From the NCBI GenBank assembly GCA_014647935.1, contig BMQD01000005.1, positions 62,001 to 126,000 on the forward strand: 64,000 nt of DNA, in the 5' to 3' direction. Shown piece after piece: positions 1 to 7,880 of the stretch. A program made the position numbers and the translations under genes. Position 1 is the stretch's first letter. Every line of letters begins with the position of its first letter. The stretch is from Planomonospora parontospora (GTDB lineage: Bacteria > Actinomycetota > Actinomycetes > Streptosporangiales > Streptosporangiaceae). The notes beneath the pieces are model-generated. The model saw only the letters and a program-made list of their open reading frames with translations, searched no databases and was not told the DNA's origin.

Positions 1-1
1 G

Positions 2-226
2 CTCGACGCGCACGGTGTCGGCGTGCTCCCGGGGCACGCCTTCGGCGACGATCCGGCGGCGCTCCGGGTCCGGATGGCGACCAGCCTCCTGTACGGCGAG
101 ACCACCGAGCAGCGGCTGGCCGCGCTGAGCACCCCGGACCCCCTCGCGCTGCCCTGGATCGCGGCCTCCCTCGCCCACCTCGGCGAGGCCCTCGACGGCC
201 TGGTCGCCCCGCGCTCCGCCCGCTGA
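2..226 (+). CDS. C-terminal part of a PLP-dependent aminotransferase (5' cut by window edge)
   Basis: Only the last 74 residues are present; the frame is open from base 2 to the TGA at 226. The segment GVLPGHAFG followed by LRVRMATS resembles the small-domain end of class I/II aminotransferases, where a Gly-Pro loop and an Arg that binds the substrate carboxylate precede the final helices. The class and the Arg role are inferred from family knowledge. The PLP lysine lies outside the window, so neither substrate nor activity can be judged. Confidence 0.55.
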   Translation, partial: LDAHGVGVLPGHAFGDDPAALRVRMATSLLYGETTEQRLAALSTPDPLALPWIAASLAHLGEALDGLVAPRSAR

Positions 227-422
227 GGAGGACCGCCGCCGGGCCGTACGTCTCAGTTTGGAGAAGGCCCGCCGGAGCGCGCGGACCGCGTGCCGGAGGA
301 CACCCTTCTGAGCTGCGGTTTCATCCGTCCCTCGCGATCGGTCAGGCGCTTTCCCGGACGCTCACGAAGATGTCCCGCGCCATTTGGCATTGAGCGTCGC
401 AGAGAGCCCTCATCATGTGCTC

Positions 423-1067
423 ATGCCCGCTTTTGTCACCCTGTCCGGGCGCCTCGTGCGCCTGGAGCCGCTCAGCCTCGCGGCCGTCGACGACCTCGTC
501 GCCGCGGCGGGTGAAGACCGTACGACGTACGGGTTCACCCGCGTCCCCCATGGCCGGGACGAGATGGCCTCCTACGTGGAGGCCGCTCTGGCTGAGCAGG
601 CGGAGGGCCGCACGATGCCCTTCGCCATCCGGTGGCTGCACACCGACCGAATCGTCGGTGCCACCCGTCTCATGAACCTGGAGTACTGGCAGGGCCCCAT
701 GCCCTGGCCGCCGGGCGCGCGTGGAGCGGTGGGCGAGGTCCCGTCCGTGGCGGACATCGGTTACACCTGGCTGGCCGCCTCGGCCCAGGGGACCGGCGTC
801 AACCGGGAGAGCAAGTACCTGATGCTCTCGCTCGCCTTCGAGACCTGGCAGGTCCACCGTGTCACCCTCAAGGCGGACGTGCGGAACGCACGCTCCCGGG
901 CCGCCATCGAAGCCCTCGGCGCACACCTCGACGGTGTACGGCGGGCGGAGAGCCGAGGCGCCGACGACACGGTCCGAGATACCGCGTTCTACTCGATCCT
1001 GAGTTCCGAATGGCCGCTCGTGCGAGAACGCCTGCACGAGCGGCTCGGACTCGTCGAGGCCGCGTGA
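423..1067 (+). CDS. GNAT-family N-acetyltransferase (RimJ/RimL-like)
   Basis: The 214-residue protein opens with a short strand and RLVRLEPLS, as RimJ/RimL-type acetyltransferases do. The middle has the acetyl-CoA core (DIGYTWLAASAQGTGVN, about residues 110-130) and ends the fold with VHRVTLKADVRNARSRAAIEALGA, the standard motif pairing a strand with a helix of substituted Asn/Arg residues. The likely reaction is acetyl transfer to an amine or an N-terminus; the substrate is unknown. ATG at 423 is preferred over a TTG at 384 because the conserved fold begins right after it. A hairpin lies about 30 bp beyond the stop. Confidence 0.75.
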   Translation: MPAFVTLSGRLVRLEPLSLAAVDDLVAAAGEDRTTYGFTRVPHGRDEMASYVEAALAEQAEGRTMPFAIRWLHTDRIVGATRLMNLEYWQGPMPWPPGARGAVGEVPSVADIGYTWLAASAQGTGVNRESKYLMLSLAFETWQVHRVTLKADVRNARSRAAIEALGAHLDGVRRAESRGADDTVRDTAFYSILSSEWPLVRERLHERLGLVEAA

Positions 1068-1090
1068 ACGTCACCGCAACTTCGAAATAG

Positions 1091-1125
1091 TGACTCCTCC
1101 GCTCCCTGAAGGGAGCGGCTTCTCG
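1091..1125 (-). mobile_element. Possible IS200/IS605-type right-end hairpin (remnant)
   Basis: Bases 1100-1117 form a perfect 7-bp stem (CGCTCCC/GGGAGCG) with a TGAA loop. On the minus strand it is followed by GGAGGAGTCAC. From memory, this resembles the 3' hairpin of actinobacterial IS605/TnpB elements. No tnpB gene remains nearby, so it would be a solo end; it could equally be a simple terminator for the upstream GNAT gene. Confidence 0.35.
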
Positions 1126-1201
1126 CTTTCCTCTGTCGAGGTAGGCGACGGACAAGCCCTGCCCGTTTCAAGCAAAAAACCGTAACAGGGAAGCGACTCC
1201 C

Positions 1202-1221
1202 CTGCCGGGCGAACCCGGCAG
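1202..1221. repeat. Perfect 8-bp stem-loop in the SARP upstream region
   Basis: CTGCCGGG and CCCGGCAG flank a CGAA loop. It lies 24 bp before the next hairpin and may be part of a structured leader or a remnant of the element end at 1091-1125. No known riboswitch class was recognised. Confidence 0.45.
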
Positions 1222-1244
1222 TCCCCTCGCTAGATCTGATGGAG

Positions 1245-1281
1245 AAAGGCCCGCTCGGAATTCATTCCGGGCGGGCCTTTT
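1245..1281 (+). terminator. Strong rho-independent terminator
   Basis: A 10-bp stem (AAAGGCCCGC with GCGGGCCTTT) is extended by CGGAA/TTCCG around a TTCA loop and followed by T residues. It would stop transcripts coming from the GNAT side before the SARP promoter region. Confidence 0.75.
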
Positions 1282-1379
1282 CCATCGGCGGCACCCCCTG
1301 CCGCCACCACCCCCGTCAACCGGGCACGGCCGCCCCCGTAGGGGCCGTGCTCGGCTGCGACACCAGCGTCCCGCCCGGG

Positions 1380-1412
1380 GTTCAACGCCCGATCAACGGC
1401 CGATCAACGCTC
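1380..1412 (+). promoter_or_regulatory. Three 11-bp direct repeats: candidate SARP operator
   Basis: Three contiguous 11-mers, GTTCAACGCCC, GATCAACGGCC and GATCAACGCTC, share TCAACG at 11-bp spacing. SARP/AfsR proteins are known to bind heptamer direct repeats at this spacing. They lie about 95 bp before the SARP gene start, pointing to autoregulation. A related pair recurs downstream of the gene at 5028-5049. The closest AT-rich hexamer (TATTAT, about 1460) is further away than in classical SARP promoters. Confidence 0.6.
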
Positions 1413-1505
1413 CGACTGGCCGGTCGTCCAGGCGAGCTATGGGGCGAGGGACAAAGGATCTATTATTTGGTCATAAAACTTCCCATTAGGGTGGAGATAC
1501 CGGAC

Positions 1506-4500
1506 ATGGCTGCACAGGACGGCGACAACGGCCTGCGCTTCGCCGTACTCGGCCCCGTCCAGGCCTGGCGCGATGGCGCCGAGCTGGACCTGGGCACCCC
1601 GTTGCAACGTTCCATTCTGGCGATGCTGCTGGTCCGCGAGGGGCGGGCCGTGACACCCGCCGAGATGATCGACGGCGTCTGGGGGGAGGAGGCCCCTCCC
1701 CGCGCCCTCGGCGCGCTGCGCACCTACGTCTCCCGGCTGCGCGCCGTGCTCGAACCGGACCGCTCCCCCCGCACCCCGCCGACGCTGCTCACCTCGGTCG
1801 GCCGGGGCTACGCGCTACGACTGGCCGGGGCCTGGTTCGACCTGAACCGCTTCGAGGCCGGGATCCAGGAGGCGGAGGCGGCCCGCCGTGCCGGGGACCC
1901 CGGCGGGGCGGCCGGGATCCTGCGCGCGGCGCTGGCGCTGTGCACCGGCGAACCGCTGGCCGGAGCCGTCGGCCCCTACGTCGAGCACCAGCGTGACCGG
2001 CTGGTGGAGTGCCGGATGAGCGCGCTGGAAACCCTGATGGACCTCGACCTGGAGCTCGGCCGGCACGCCGAGGTCGTCTCCGACCTGATCGCGCTCACCG
2101 GCGACCACCCGCTCCGCGAACGGCTGCGCGCCCAGCTCATGCTCGCCTACTACCGGTGCGGGCGGCAGGCGGACGCGCTGGCGGTCTTCACCGACACCCG
2201 CCGGGCGCTCGTCGACGAGCTGGGCATCGATCCCGGGCCCGAGCTGACCGCCCTGCACCGGCGCATCCTCTCCGGCGACCCGGCCCTCGCCGCCCCTCCC
2301 GCCGCCGCCCCTCGTGCCGCCTCTTCCGCCGCCCCGGAACGGCACTCCGCGCCCGCGCCCGCTCACGGGCCCGCACCCGTGCCCGTGCCCGTGCCCGGCG
2401 AGGGGTACGAGCCTCCGGAGCTGCCCCGCCCGGCGCAGCTGCCCGCGGCGGTGAGCGACTTCACCGGCCGCCGCCAGATCATCGACCGGCTCCGCGTCCT
2501 GCTCTCCGCGCAGGACGGCGCGGACGGCTCGGAGGGGGTCCCGGTCGCGGCCATCTCGGGCATCGGCGGCGTGGGCAAGACCGCCCTGGCGGTGCACGTC
2601 GCCCACGCCATGCACGACCGCTTCCCCGACGGGCAGCTCTACGCCGACCTGCGCGGGTACGGCGACGAGCCGACCGCGCCGGAGTCCGCGCTGGCCGCCT
2701 TCCTGCGCGGCCTGGGACTGCCCGCCGACGTCATCCCGGACGGCCTGGCGGAGCGCTCGGCGCTGTTCCGCTCGCTGCTGGCCGACCGCCGGATGCTGGT
2801 CCTGCTCGACAACGCCCGCGACGCCGCCCAGGTCGGCCACCTGCTCCCGGGGTCCTCCGGCTGCGCGACGATCGTGACCAGCCGCCACAAGCTCGCCGAC
2901 CTGCCCGCGGCGCGCCTGGTCGACCTGGACGTGATGGAACCGGAGGAGGCGCTGGGGCTGCTGCGCGCGGTCGCCGGGACCGAGCGGGTGGACTCCGAGC
3001 GGGCCGCCGCGATGGACGTGGTCGCCGCGTGCGGCTTCCTCCCGCTGGCCGTGCGGATCGTGGCGGCCCGGCTGGCCGCCCGTCCCACCTGGACGGTCGC
3101 CTCCCTGGTCCCCCGGCTCGCCGACGAGCGCCGCCGCCTGGACGAGATGCGGGTGGGCGACCTCGCGGTGGAGTCGACCTTCGCCCTCGGGTACGGCCAG
3201 CTCACCTCCGCCCAGGCCAGGGCGTTCCGGCTGCTCTCCCTGCCCGGCGGGCCGGACATCTCGGTCTCCGCCGCCTCGGCCGTACTGGACCTGGACCCGA
3301 TGGAAGCCGAGGACCTGCTGGAGTCCCTGGTGGACGCCAGCCTGCTGGAGGCCCCCGCCCCCGGCCGCTACCGCTTCCACGACCTGCTCAAGCTCTTCGC
3401 CCGCCGGGCCGCCGAGCGCGCCTCCGGCTCCGCCGCCCGGCCGGACGCCGGGTCCGGTCCTGAGGCTCTGCGCCGGCTGCTCTGCTTCTACCTGGCCTCC
3501 GCGCGGTCGGCGCACCGGCTCGCCTACGAGGGCAGCACGGTGGCCGACCGGTTGGCCGTCTCCGGGAGCGGGCACGCGTTCACCTCCGCCGACGAGGCCG
3601 TGACCTGGCTCTCGGTCGAGGCCGAGGGCCTGTTCGCGTCCATCTCCCAGGCCGCCGCGGACACGCGGGACGCCGCCGGCCTGCTGCCCGCCGCCGACCT
3701 GCTGCTCGCCATGGAACCGCTGCTGGAGTCCGGCAGCCACGTCCGCGAGTTCGGCCTGCGGATCCGCGAGGTGCTCGCCGCCGCCCGGCGCCTGGACGCG
3801 CCCTCCGCGGAGCTGCGCTGCCGCTACGTGCGCGGCAGGCTGCTGTTCGGCGCGAACCGGTTGACGGAGGCCGAGCAGGAGTTCCGGGCCGTGCTGGAGC
3901 TGTCGGCGGGCGGCGACCGGATCGTCACCGGGGAGGCGCTCAACGCGCTGGCCGTGGTGGTCGGGCGGCAGCGCCGCCACACCGAGGCCCTGTCCTGGTT
4001 CGACGCGGCCCGCAAGGAGTTCCGGGAGAACGACGCCCCGGGCGGCGAGGCCCTGACGCTCAGCTACTCCGCCCGCGACCACCTGTTCCTCGGCCAGCCC
4101 GAGGAGGCGATCGCCGCCGCCGAGCAGGGGCTGGCGGTCTTCAGCGAGATCGGTTCCGCCGCCGGCACCGCGCGGGCCCGCTACCACCTGGGCATCGTGC
4201 TGTCCCGGGTCGGGCGCCTCAACGAGGCGGTCCACCACCACGCCGAGTGCCTGGCCTTCTTCCGGGCGGGCAACCAGCGGGTGTGGGAGCAGCGGGTCTG
4301 CTCGCGGCTGGCCGAGACGCTCATCGCCGCCGGGCGCTTCGCCGACGCGACCCGCCACGCCGAGCAGGCCCTCGCCGTCAGCCGCGAGATCGGCCACCCC
4401 TACGGCGAGGCCCAGGCCCTATGGGTGCTGGGCCGGGCGCTCTCCGGACTCGGCGAGGCCCGGCGCAGCCGCGCCTGCCTCGTCCGCGCCCACGACCTCT

Positions 4501-4589
4501 TCTCCCGTCTGGGCGCCCCCGAGGCCGGGGACCTGCGCACCCTGCTCGACCGCGACCGGGTCGACGACGGGTCCGAGCCCGTCGTATAG
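1506..4589 (+). CDS. AfsR/SARP-family transcriptional regulator with NB-ARC and TPR domains
   Basis: The 1,027-residue protein has the full large-SARP layout. An OmpR-type winged helix (about residues 9-95) is followed by a bacterial transcriptional activation domain (about 105-255) and an Ala/Pro-rich linker that includes a PVPVPVPG run. The NB-ARC ATPase has Walker A GGVGKTA near 355 and Walker B RMLVLLDN near 430. Tetratricopeptide-like helices make up roughly residues 780-1000. Such proteins integrate signals and activate secondary-metabolism or developmental genes. ATG 1506 is chosen because the DNA-binding domain starts there and a GGTGGAG sits 10-15 bp upstream. No biosynthetic cluster is visible nearby, so its targets are unknown. 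Confidence 0.88.
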   Translation: MAAQDGDNGLRFAVLGPVQAWRDGAELDLGTPLQRSILAMLLVREGRAVTPAEMIDGVWGEEAPPRALGALRTYVSRLRAVLEPDRSPRTPPTLLTSVGRGYALRLAGAWFDLNRFEAGIQEAEAARRAGDPGGAAGILRAALALCTGEPLAGAVGPYVEHQRDRLVECRMSALETLMDLDLELGRHAEVVSDLIALTGDHPLRERLRAQLMLAYYRCGRQADALAVFTDTRRALVDELGIDPGPELTALHRRILSGDPALAAPPAAAPRAASSAAPERHSAPAPAHGPAPVPVPVPGEGYEPPELPRPAQLPAAVSDFTGRRQIIDRLRVLLSAQDGADGSEGVPVAAISGIGGVGKTALAVHVAHAMHDRFPDGQLYADLRGYGDEPTAPESALAAFLRGLGLPADVIPDGLAERSALFRSLLADRRMLVLLDNARDAAQVGHLLPGSSGCATIVTSRHKLADLPAARLVDLDVMEPEEALGLLRAVAGTERVDSERAAAMDVVAACGFLPLAVRIVAARLAARPTWTVASLVPRLADERRRLDEMRVGDLAVESTFALGYGQLTSAQARAFRLLSLPGGPDISVSAASAVLDLDPMEAEDLLESLVDASLLEAPAPGRYRFHDLLKLFARRAAERASGSAARPDAGSGPEALRRLLCFYLASARSAHRLAYEGSTVADRLAVSGSGHAFTSADEAVTWLSVEAEGLFASISQAAADTRDAAGLLPAADLLLAMEPLLESGSHVREFGLRIREVLAAARRLDAPSAELRCRYVRGRLLFGANRLTEAEQEFRAVLELSAGGDRIVTGEALNALAVVVGRQRRHTEALSWFDAARKEFRENDAPGGEALTLSYSARDHLFLGQPEEAIAAAEQGLAVFSEIGSAAGTARARYHLGIVLSRVGRLNEAVHHHAECLAFFRAGNQRVWEQRVCSRLAETLIAAGRFADATRHAEQALAVSREIGHPYGEAQALWVLGRALSGLGEARRSRACLVRAHDLFSRLGAPEAGDLRTLLDRDRVDDGSEPVV

Positions 4590-4718
4590 GGCGTCGTCGA
4601 GACGCGTCATCCACACGTGATTGATCACGGACGGGCTCCGCCCTGTGCTGATTGCGACGCTGCGCGTCGCGGCTCGGGGGCCGGTAACCGCCGTCTTCCC
4701 TCGTCGCTCATCCGCTGC

Positions 4719-4844
4719 GCTCCTTCGCTCCTCGGTCCAGACGCCGGAGCCCCCTCGCGGGCTCCTTCGCTCCTCGGTCCAGACGCCGGAGCCCCCTCGC
4801 GGGCTCCTTCGCTCCTCGGTCCAGACGCCGGAGCCCCCTCGCGG
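4719..4844. repeat. 42-bp direct repeat, three identical tandem copies
   Basis: Copies at 4719-4760, 4761-4802 and 4803-4844 are identical. Each has a palindromic flavour (GGCTCC near one end, GGAGCC near the other), so single strands could fold. They sit in a 490-bp gene-free stretch (4590-5079). That stretch also holds a 7-bp stem (GCGACGC/GCGTCGC, 4655-4671), SARP-like boxes (5028-5049) and TGTGGAT boxes (5059-5094). The 42-bp unit is a multiple of three but no supported reading frame crosses it. Confidence 0.9.
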
Positions 4845-5027
4845 CCGGGCCGACGTCGACGGGGTCGTGGTCCGGCCGGCCGTCAGGTCGCCGTTCGGCG
4901 CGCAGGGGTCCGGGATCAACCGGTGCGCCGAACGGTGACCGGCCGCCTCTCACGACGACCGGCCGGACTCGGACACGGGTCCTTCATCCCCCGGATCCGT
5001 GCCCGCGTCCAGAGCCTCCCCCGCCCC

Positions 5028-5060
5028 GTTCAACGTCCGATCAACGATCGATCGCGGGAT
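5028..5060 (+). promoter_or_regulatory. Second SARP-like box array, orphan
   Basis: GTTCAACGTCC and GATCAACGATC (5028-5049) match the repeats upstream of the SARP gene in sequence and 11-bp spacing. A third unit is degenerate. The flanking gene (5080-6531) runs towards the site and ends there, so the box has no obvious + strand target. Confidence 0.45.
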
Positions 5061-5094
5061 ATCCACAGCCTGTGGATCGTCACCCTGTGGATAT
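5059..5094. repeat. Palindromic cluster of DnaA-box-like sequences
   Basis: ATATCCACA (5059-5067), TGTGGATCG (5071-5079) and TGTGGATAT (5086-5094) each differ by one or two bases from the DnaA box TTATCCACA or its complement. Together they form an inverted repeat over the 3' end of the methyltransferase gene, so a terminator role is also possible. Confidence 0.4.
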
Positions 5095-6531
5095 GTGGAA
5101 AAACCCTTCGGCGATCAGGGACCGGACCCTCTCCATGGTCTCCTCCGGCAGGTCACCGGAGTCGTCCCCGGTCAGGTCCGCGATCGCGGCGAGGAGAGGG
5201 GCCAGTGGATAGTCACCGTCGCAGACTCCGGCGAGGGCCGCCTCCACCGTTCCCACCCGTGCGCTGCGCCGCAGTCCCCGCGTCTGCCGGAGCACGATCG
5301 TGGCGGGGTCCTCCGCCCCGGGAGCCCCGGTCCGCTCCTCCAGCACCCCCGCGTCCACCACCAGGCGGGCCGCGAGCAGCTCCGCATCCGTCGTCCGGTG
5401 CGCCGCGGTGATCGAACCGAGCACCTCCTCCAGGTAACCGCCCACCGGGAGCTCCACCCGGTGGCCGTACTCCTCCACCCGGACCACCGGGTCGAGGCTG
5501 CCTGAGTCGTGCAGGGTGATCCAGCCGAAGCCGATGCCCGTGACGCGCATCGCCTCGAACCAGCCGAGCCAGTCGTCGTAGAGCTCGCGGTAGCGGGAGG
5601 TGCCCTGCTCTGCGGCGTCGCGCAGCCACAGCTCGACGTACTCGGCCGGGTCCTGGACGTCCCGCTGGACCGCCCAGCCGTCGCACCCCGTCCCGGCCAG
5701 CCAGCCGCCGACCCGGTCGCGCCAGTCCTCTCCCTCGACGTGCAGCCAGTTGGCCAGGAGCTGACAGGTGCCGCCGGGGGCGAGGAAGCGGGGCGCCCGC
5801 CGTACCAGGTCGCGGCAGAAGCCGTCGGCCTCGAAGCCGGACTCGCGGTAGGTGAACCGCCCGCCGGGGGAGACCACGAAGGGCGGGTTCGAGACGACCA
5901 GGTCGAACCGCTCGCCCTCCACCGGATCGAAGAGCGAGCCCTCCCGGGCGTCCACGCCCTCGATCCCGGACAGCGCCCAGCTCAGCCGGGCCAGCTCCAG
6001 CGCGCGCGGGTTGACGTCGGTGGCCGTGATCCGCTCGGCCCGGCCGGCCAGGTGCAGCACCTGGACGCCGCATCCGGTGCCCAGGTCGAGGGCGCGCTCC
6101 ACCGGGCGGCGCGAGACCAGCTGGGCGAGGTTCGCCGAGGCCCCGCCGGCCCCGACGACGTGGTCGGGGCGGAGCGCGGGGTCCCCGGGCCTGACCTTCC
6201 GGTCGGAGACCAGGTAGCCGCCGGTCTCCCACGGCTGCAGGTGGACGCGCGGCACGATCCGGGGGCCGTCCGCGGCCAGCAGGCCCGCGGCCGCCAGCTC
6301 GACCAGGGGCAGGCCCGCGGGCAGGCCGGCGGCCTCCACCGGGACGCCGAGCCACCACAGCCGGATCAGCGTGCCGAGCGGGTCGCCGTCGCGGGTGGCG
6401 CGGAGGGCGGGGACGAGCTCCTCGCGGGCGAGGGCGGTGGCGGCGACGTCGCCGAGACGTTCGCGCACGCCGTCGATGGTGTAGCCGGTCGCGAGCAGCA
6501 GTTCGCGGAACCGGTCGAGCGGATCTTTCAC
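5080..6531 (-). CDS. Class I SAM-dependent methyltransferase (HemK/RlmG-like, large actinobacterial type)
   Basis: The protein has 483 residues. The SAM-binding motif ALDLGTGCGVQVLHLA is followed by the acidic strand ITATDVNPRAL. The catalytic motif DLVVSNPPFVV is the NPPF/Y signature of methyltransferases acting on planar amino groups (Gln, adenine or guanine N). About 130 N-terminal residues resemble a substrate-recognition module, and some 200 C-terminal residues have no motif I recognise. The long size and NPPF point to the actinobacterial family annotated as 50S or protein-Gln methyltransferase-like; the true substrate is not known. Transcription starts about 140 bp from the divergent gene at 6671. 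Confidence 0.75.
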   Translation of the reverse strand: MKDPLDRFRELLLATGYTIDGVRERLGDVAATALAREELVPALRATRDGDPLGTLIRLWWLGVPVEAAGLPAGLPLVELAAAGLLAADGPRIVPRVHLQPWETGGYLVSDRKVRPGDPALRPDHVVGAGGASANLAQLVSRRPVERALDLGTGCGVQVLHLAGRAERITATDVNPRALELARLSWALSGIEGVDAREGSLFDPVEGERFDLVVSNPPFVVSPGGRFTYRESGFEADGFCRDLVRRAPRFLAPGGTCQLLANWLHVEGEDWRDRVGGWLAGTGCDGWAVQRDVQDPAEYVELWLRDAAEQGTSRYRELYDDWLGWFEAMRVTGIGFGWITLHDSGSLDPVVRVEEYGHRVELPVGGYLEEVLGSITAAHRTTDAELLAARLVVDAGVLEERTGAPGAEDPATIVLRQTRGLRRSARVGTVEAALAGVCDGDYPLAPLLAAIADLTGDDSGDLPEETMERVRSLIAEGFFHISTG

Positions 6532-6670
6532 GGTTCCATCGTCCCATCACTCACCATATGGAACCCAGAGTGACCAAATCGTTACGCAAAGTGGTAAGCG
6601 ATCTGTAAGCGTGCCTCAAGCACTTGGCGGTAATCCTTGAGACCCGCACACACGACCTCCAGAAGGATCC

Positions 6671-6985
6671 ATGATGCTGATCCCCTGCCTGGCCTGTGAG
6701 TCCCGTTTCCGCCCCGACGAGTACTTCCGCGCCTGCCACGACTACAACCGCGGGCGGGACATGGTCGCCTGGACCTGCCCGCACTGCGGGAACCAGGACG
6801 AGCTGCGCGTCCTTCCCGGAGAGCTCGGGTTCGGCTACCCCCGGCGCGGCAGGTTCGACGTGAGCGACCGCGTCCGGGTGCCCGGTCTCCAGCGGCGCCG
6901 CCAGGACCTGCGCCTGGACATCTCGCTGGACGAGAAGGTCTGGCGGGTCCCCACCGGACGGCGCGGCCTGGTGGGCGCCCGCTAG
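6671..6985 (+). CDS. Small zinc-ribbon protein, function unknown
   Basis: A 104-residue protein with two Cys pairs, CLAC near the N terminus and CPHC around residue 37, giving a likely zinc ribbon. The rest is basic and strand-rich. It starts ATGATG; GAAGGA upstream fits either Met. It is divergent from the methyltransferase. No enzyme motif is visible. Confidence 0.6.
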   Translation: MMLIPCLACESRFRPDEYFRACHDYNRGRDMVAWTCPHCGNQDELRVLPGELGFGYPRRGRFDVSDRVRVPGLQRRRQDLRLDISLDEKVWRVPTGRRGLVGAR

Positions 6986-7078
6986 CACGGCCCCTCCGGC
7001 CCCGCGCCGCCCCGCACCGTCCTGTCCCGCCCGTTCTTCCGGTCGCGCGGCACGCTCCCCACCGGCCGGGCGCGGCCG

Positions 7079-7675
7079 TCAGGAGGGATGCTTGCGCAGA
7101 CTCTGCCAGGCGGCCCCGCACATGGCGGCGATCTCCTCCTCCGTGGGCCGGTGCGCCCCCGCGAACCACAGGCGGCACATCTCCACCGCCGGGCCGAGCC
7201 AGAGCACGTAGCACATGGTGGGAGGGACCGGCTGGAGCACGCCCGCCTTCATATGCGGCCGCCACCAGTCGGCGACGTTGCGGAAGAAGGCCCGGCGCGA
7301 CTCGGCGACCTCCGGCCCGCCCGGCTCGTCCCGCTTCGGCGGACGCTCGCTGATCAGCAGGTTGGCCCGCTCGCGGTGTTCGCCGCACCAGGACATGTGC
7401 AGCGCCACGATGGCCTCGACACCCTCGCGCGCCCCTTCGTGGCTGCGCAGCTCGGCGAGGAAGGCGTCCTGGTACATGTTCAGGGTCTCGGCGTAGAGCA
7501 TGCCGAAGACGTGTTCCTTGCTCGCGAAGTGGTGGTAGAAGCTGCCGACGCTGACGCCGCTCTCCTGACGGAGACTGGCCAGCGTGGTCGCCGAGACACC
7601 GTCCTGGCTGAACCGCCGCAGGGCTCCCTCGACGATCCGGGTGCGGCCGTCACGTCCGTTCTTGGCATTCTTCAC
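7079..7675 (-). CDS. TetR/AcrR-family transcriptional regulator
   Basis: The 198-residue protein has an N-terminal helix-turn-helix: RIVEGALRRFSQDGVSATT then SGVSVGSFYHHFASKEHVF, the TetR signature around residues 13-60. The C-terminal ligand domain (HMSWCGEHRERANLL onward) is typical in length but gives no ligand clue. It is transcribed in the same direction as the GNAT gene at 7857-8597 with about 180 bp between them. Its own regulation is not evident. Confidence 0.85.
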   Translation of the reverse strand: MKNAKNGRDGRTRIVEGALRRFSQDGVSATTLASLRQESGVSVGSFYHHFASKEHVFGMLYAETLNMYQDAFLAELRSHEGAREGVEAIVALHMSWCGEHRERANLLISERPPKRDEPGGPEVAESRRAFFRNVADWWRPHMKAGVLQPVPPTMCYVLWLGPAVEMCRLWFAGAHRPTEEEIAAMCGAAWQSLRKHPS

Positions 7676-7821
7676 GAGGTCAATGGTGCGGCAACAGAAC
7701 CTTGTTCCGCAAATGCCCGCCCGTCACCCCGGACCCCGCGATCTTACCGCACCCGGTGCAGCCCCGGCGTCCCGGCCCGATCCCACCGCTCCCTTGCACG
7801 GTACAGGCCCTTCACACCACC

Positions 7822-7880
7822 GGCCCGAGCACCGACGGCCCTCACAGCACCGGCCCTCACAGCACCGGCCCGAGCACCGA
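7822..7880. repeat. Nested short direct repeats at the 3' end of the GNAT gene
   Basis: GGCCCTCACAGCACC occurs twice in tandem (7837-7851, 7852-7866), bracketed by two copies of GGCCCGAGCACCGA (7822-7835, 7867-7880). The right copies run into the 3' end of the GNAT coding sequence, which suggests local slippage. Confidence 0.7.

Noticed and set aside
1149-1281. Possible riboswitch upstream of the SARP gene
   Set aside because: Two hairpins are present but no conserved core of a known class; described as hairpin and terminator only.
1815-4397. Very long minus-strand open frame antisense to the SARP gene
   Set aside because: High GC removes stops on the complementary strand; composition is Arg/Gly-rich without motifs. 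It is a shadow of the real gene.
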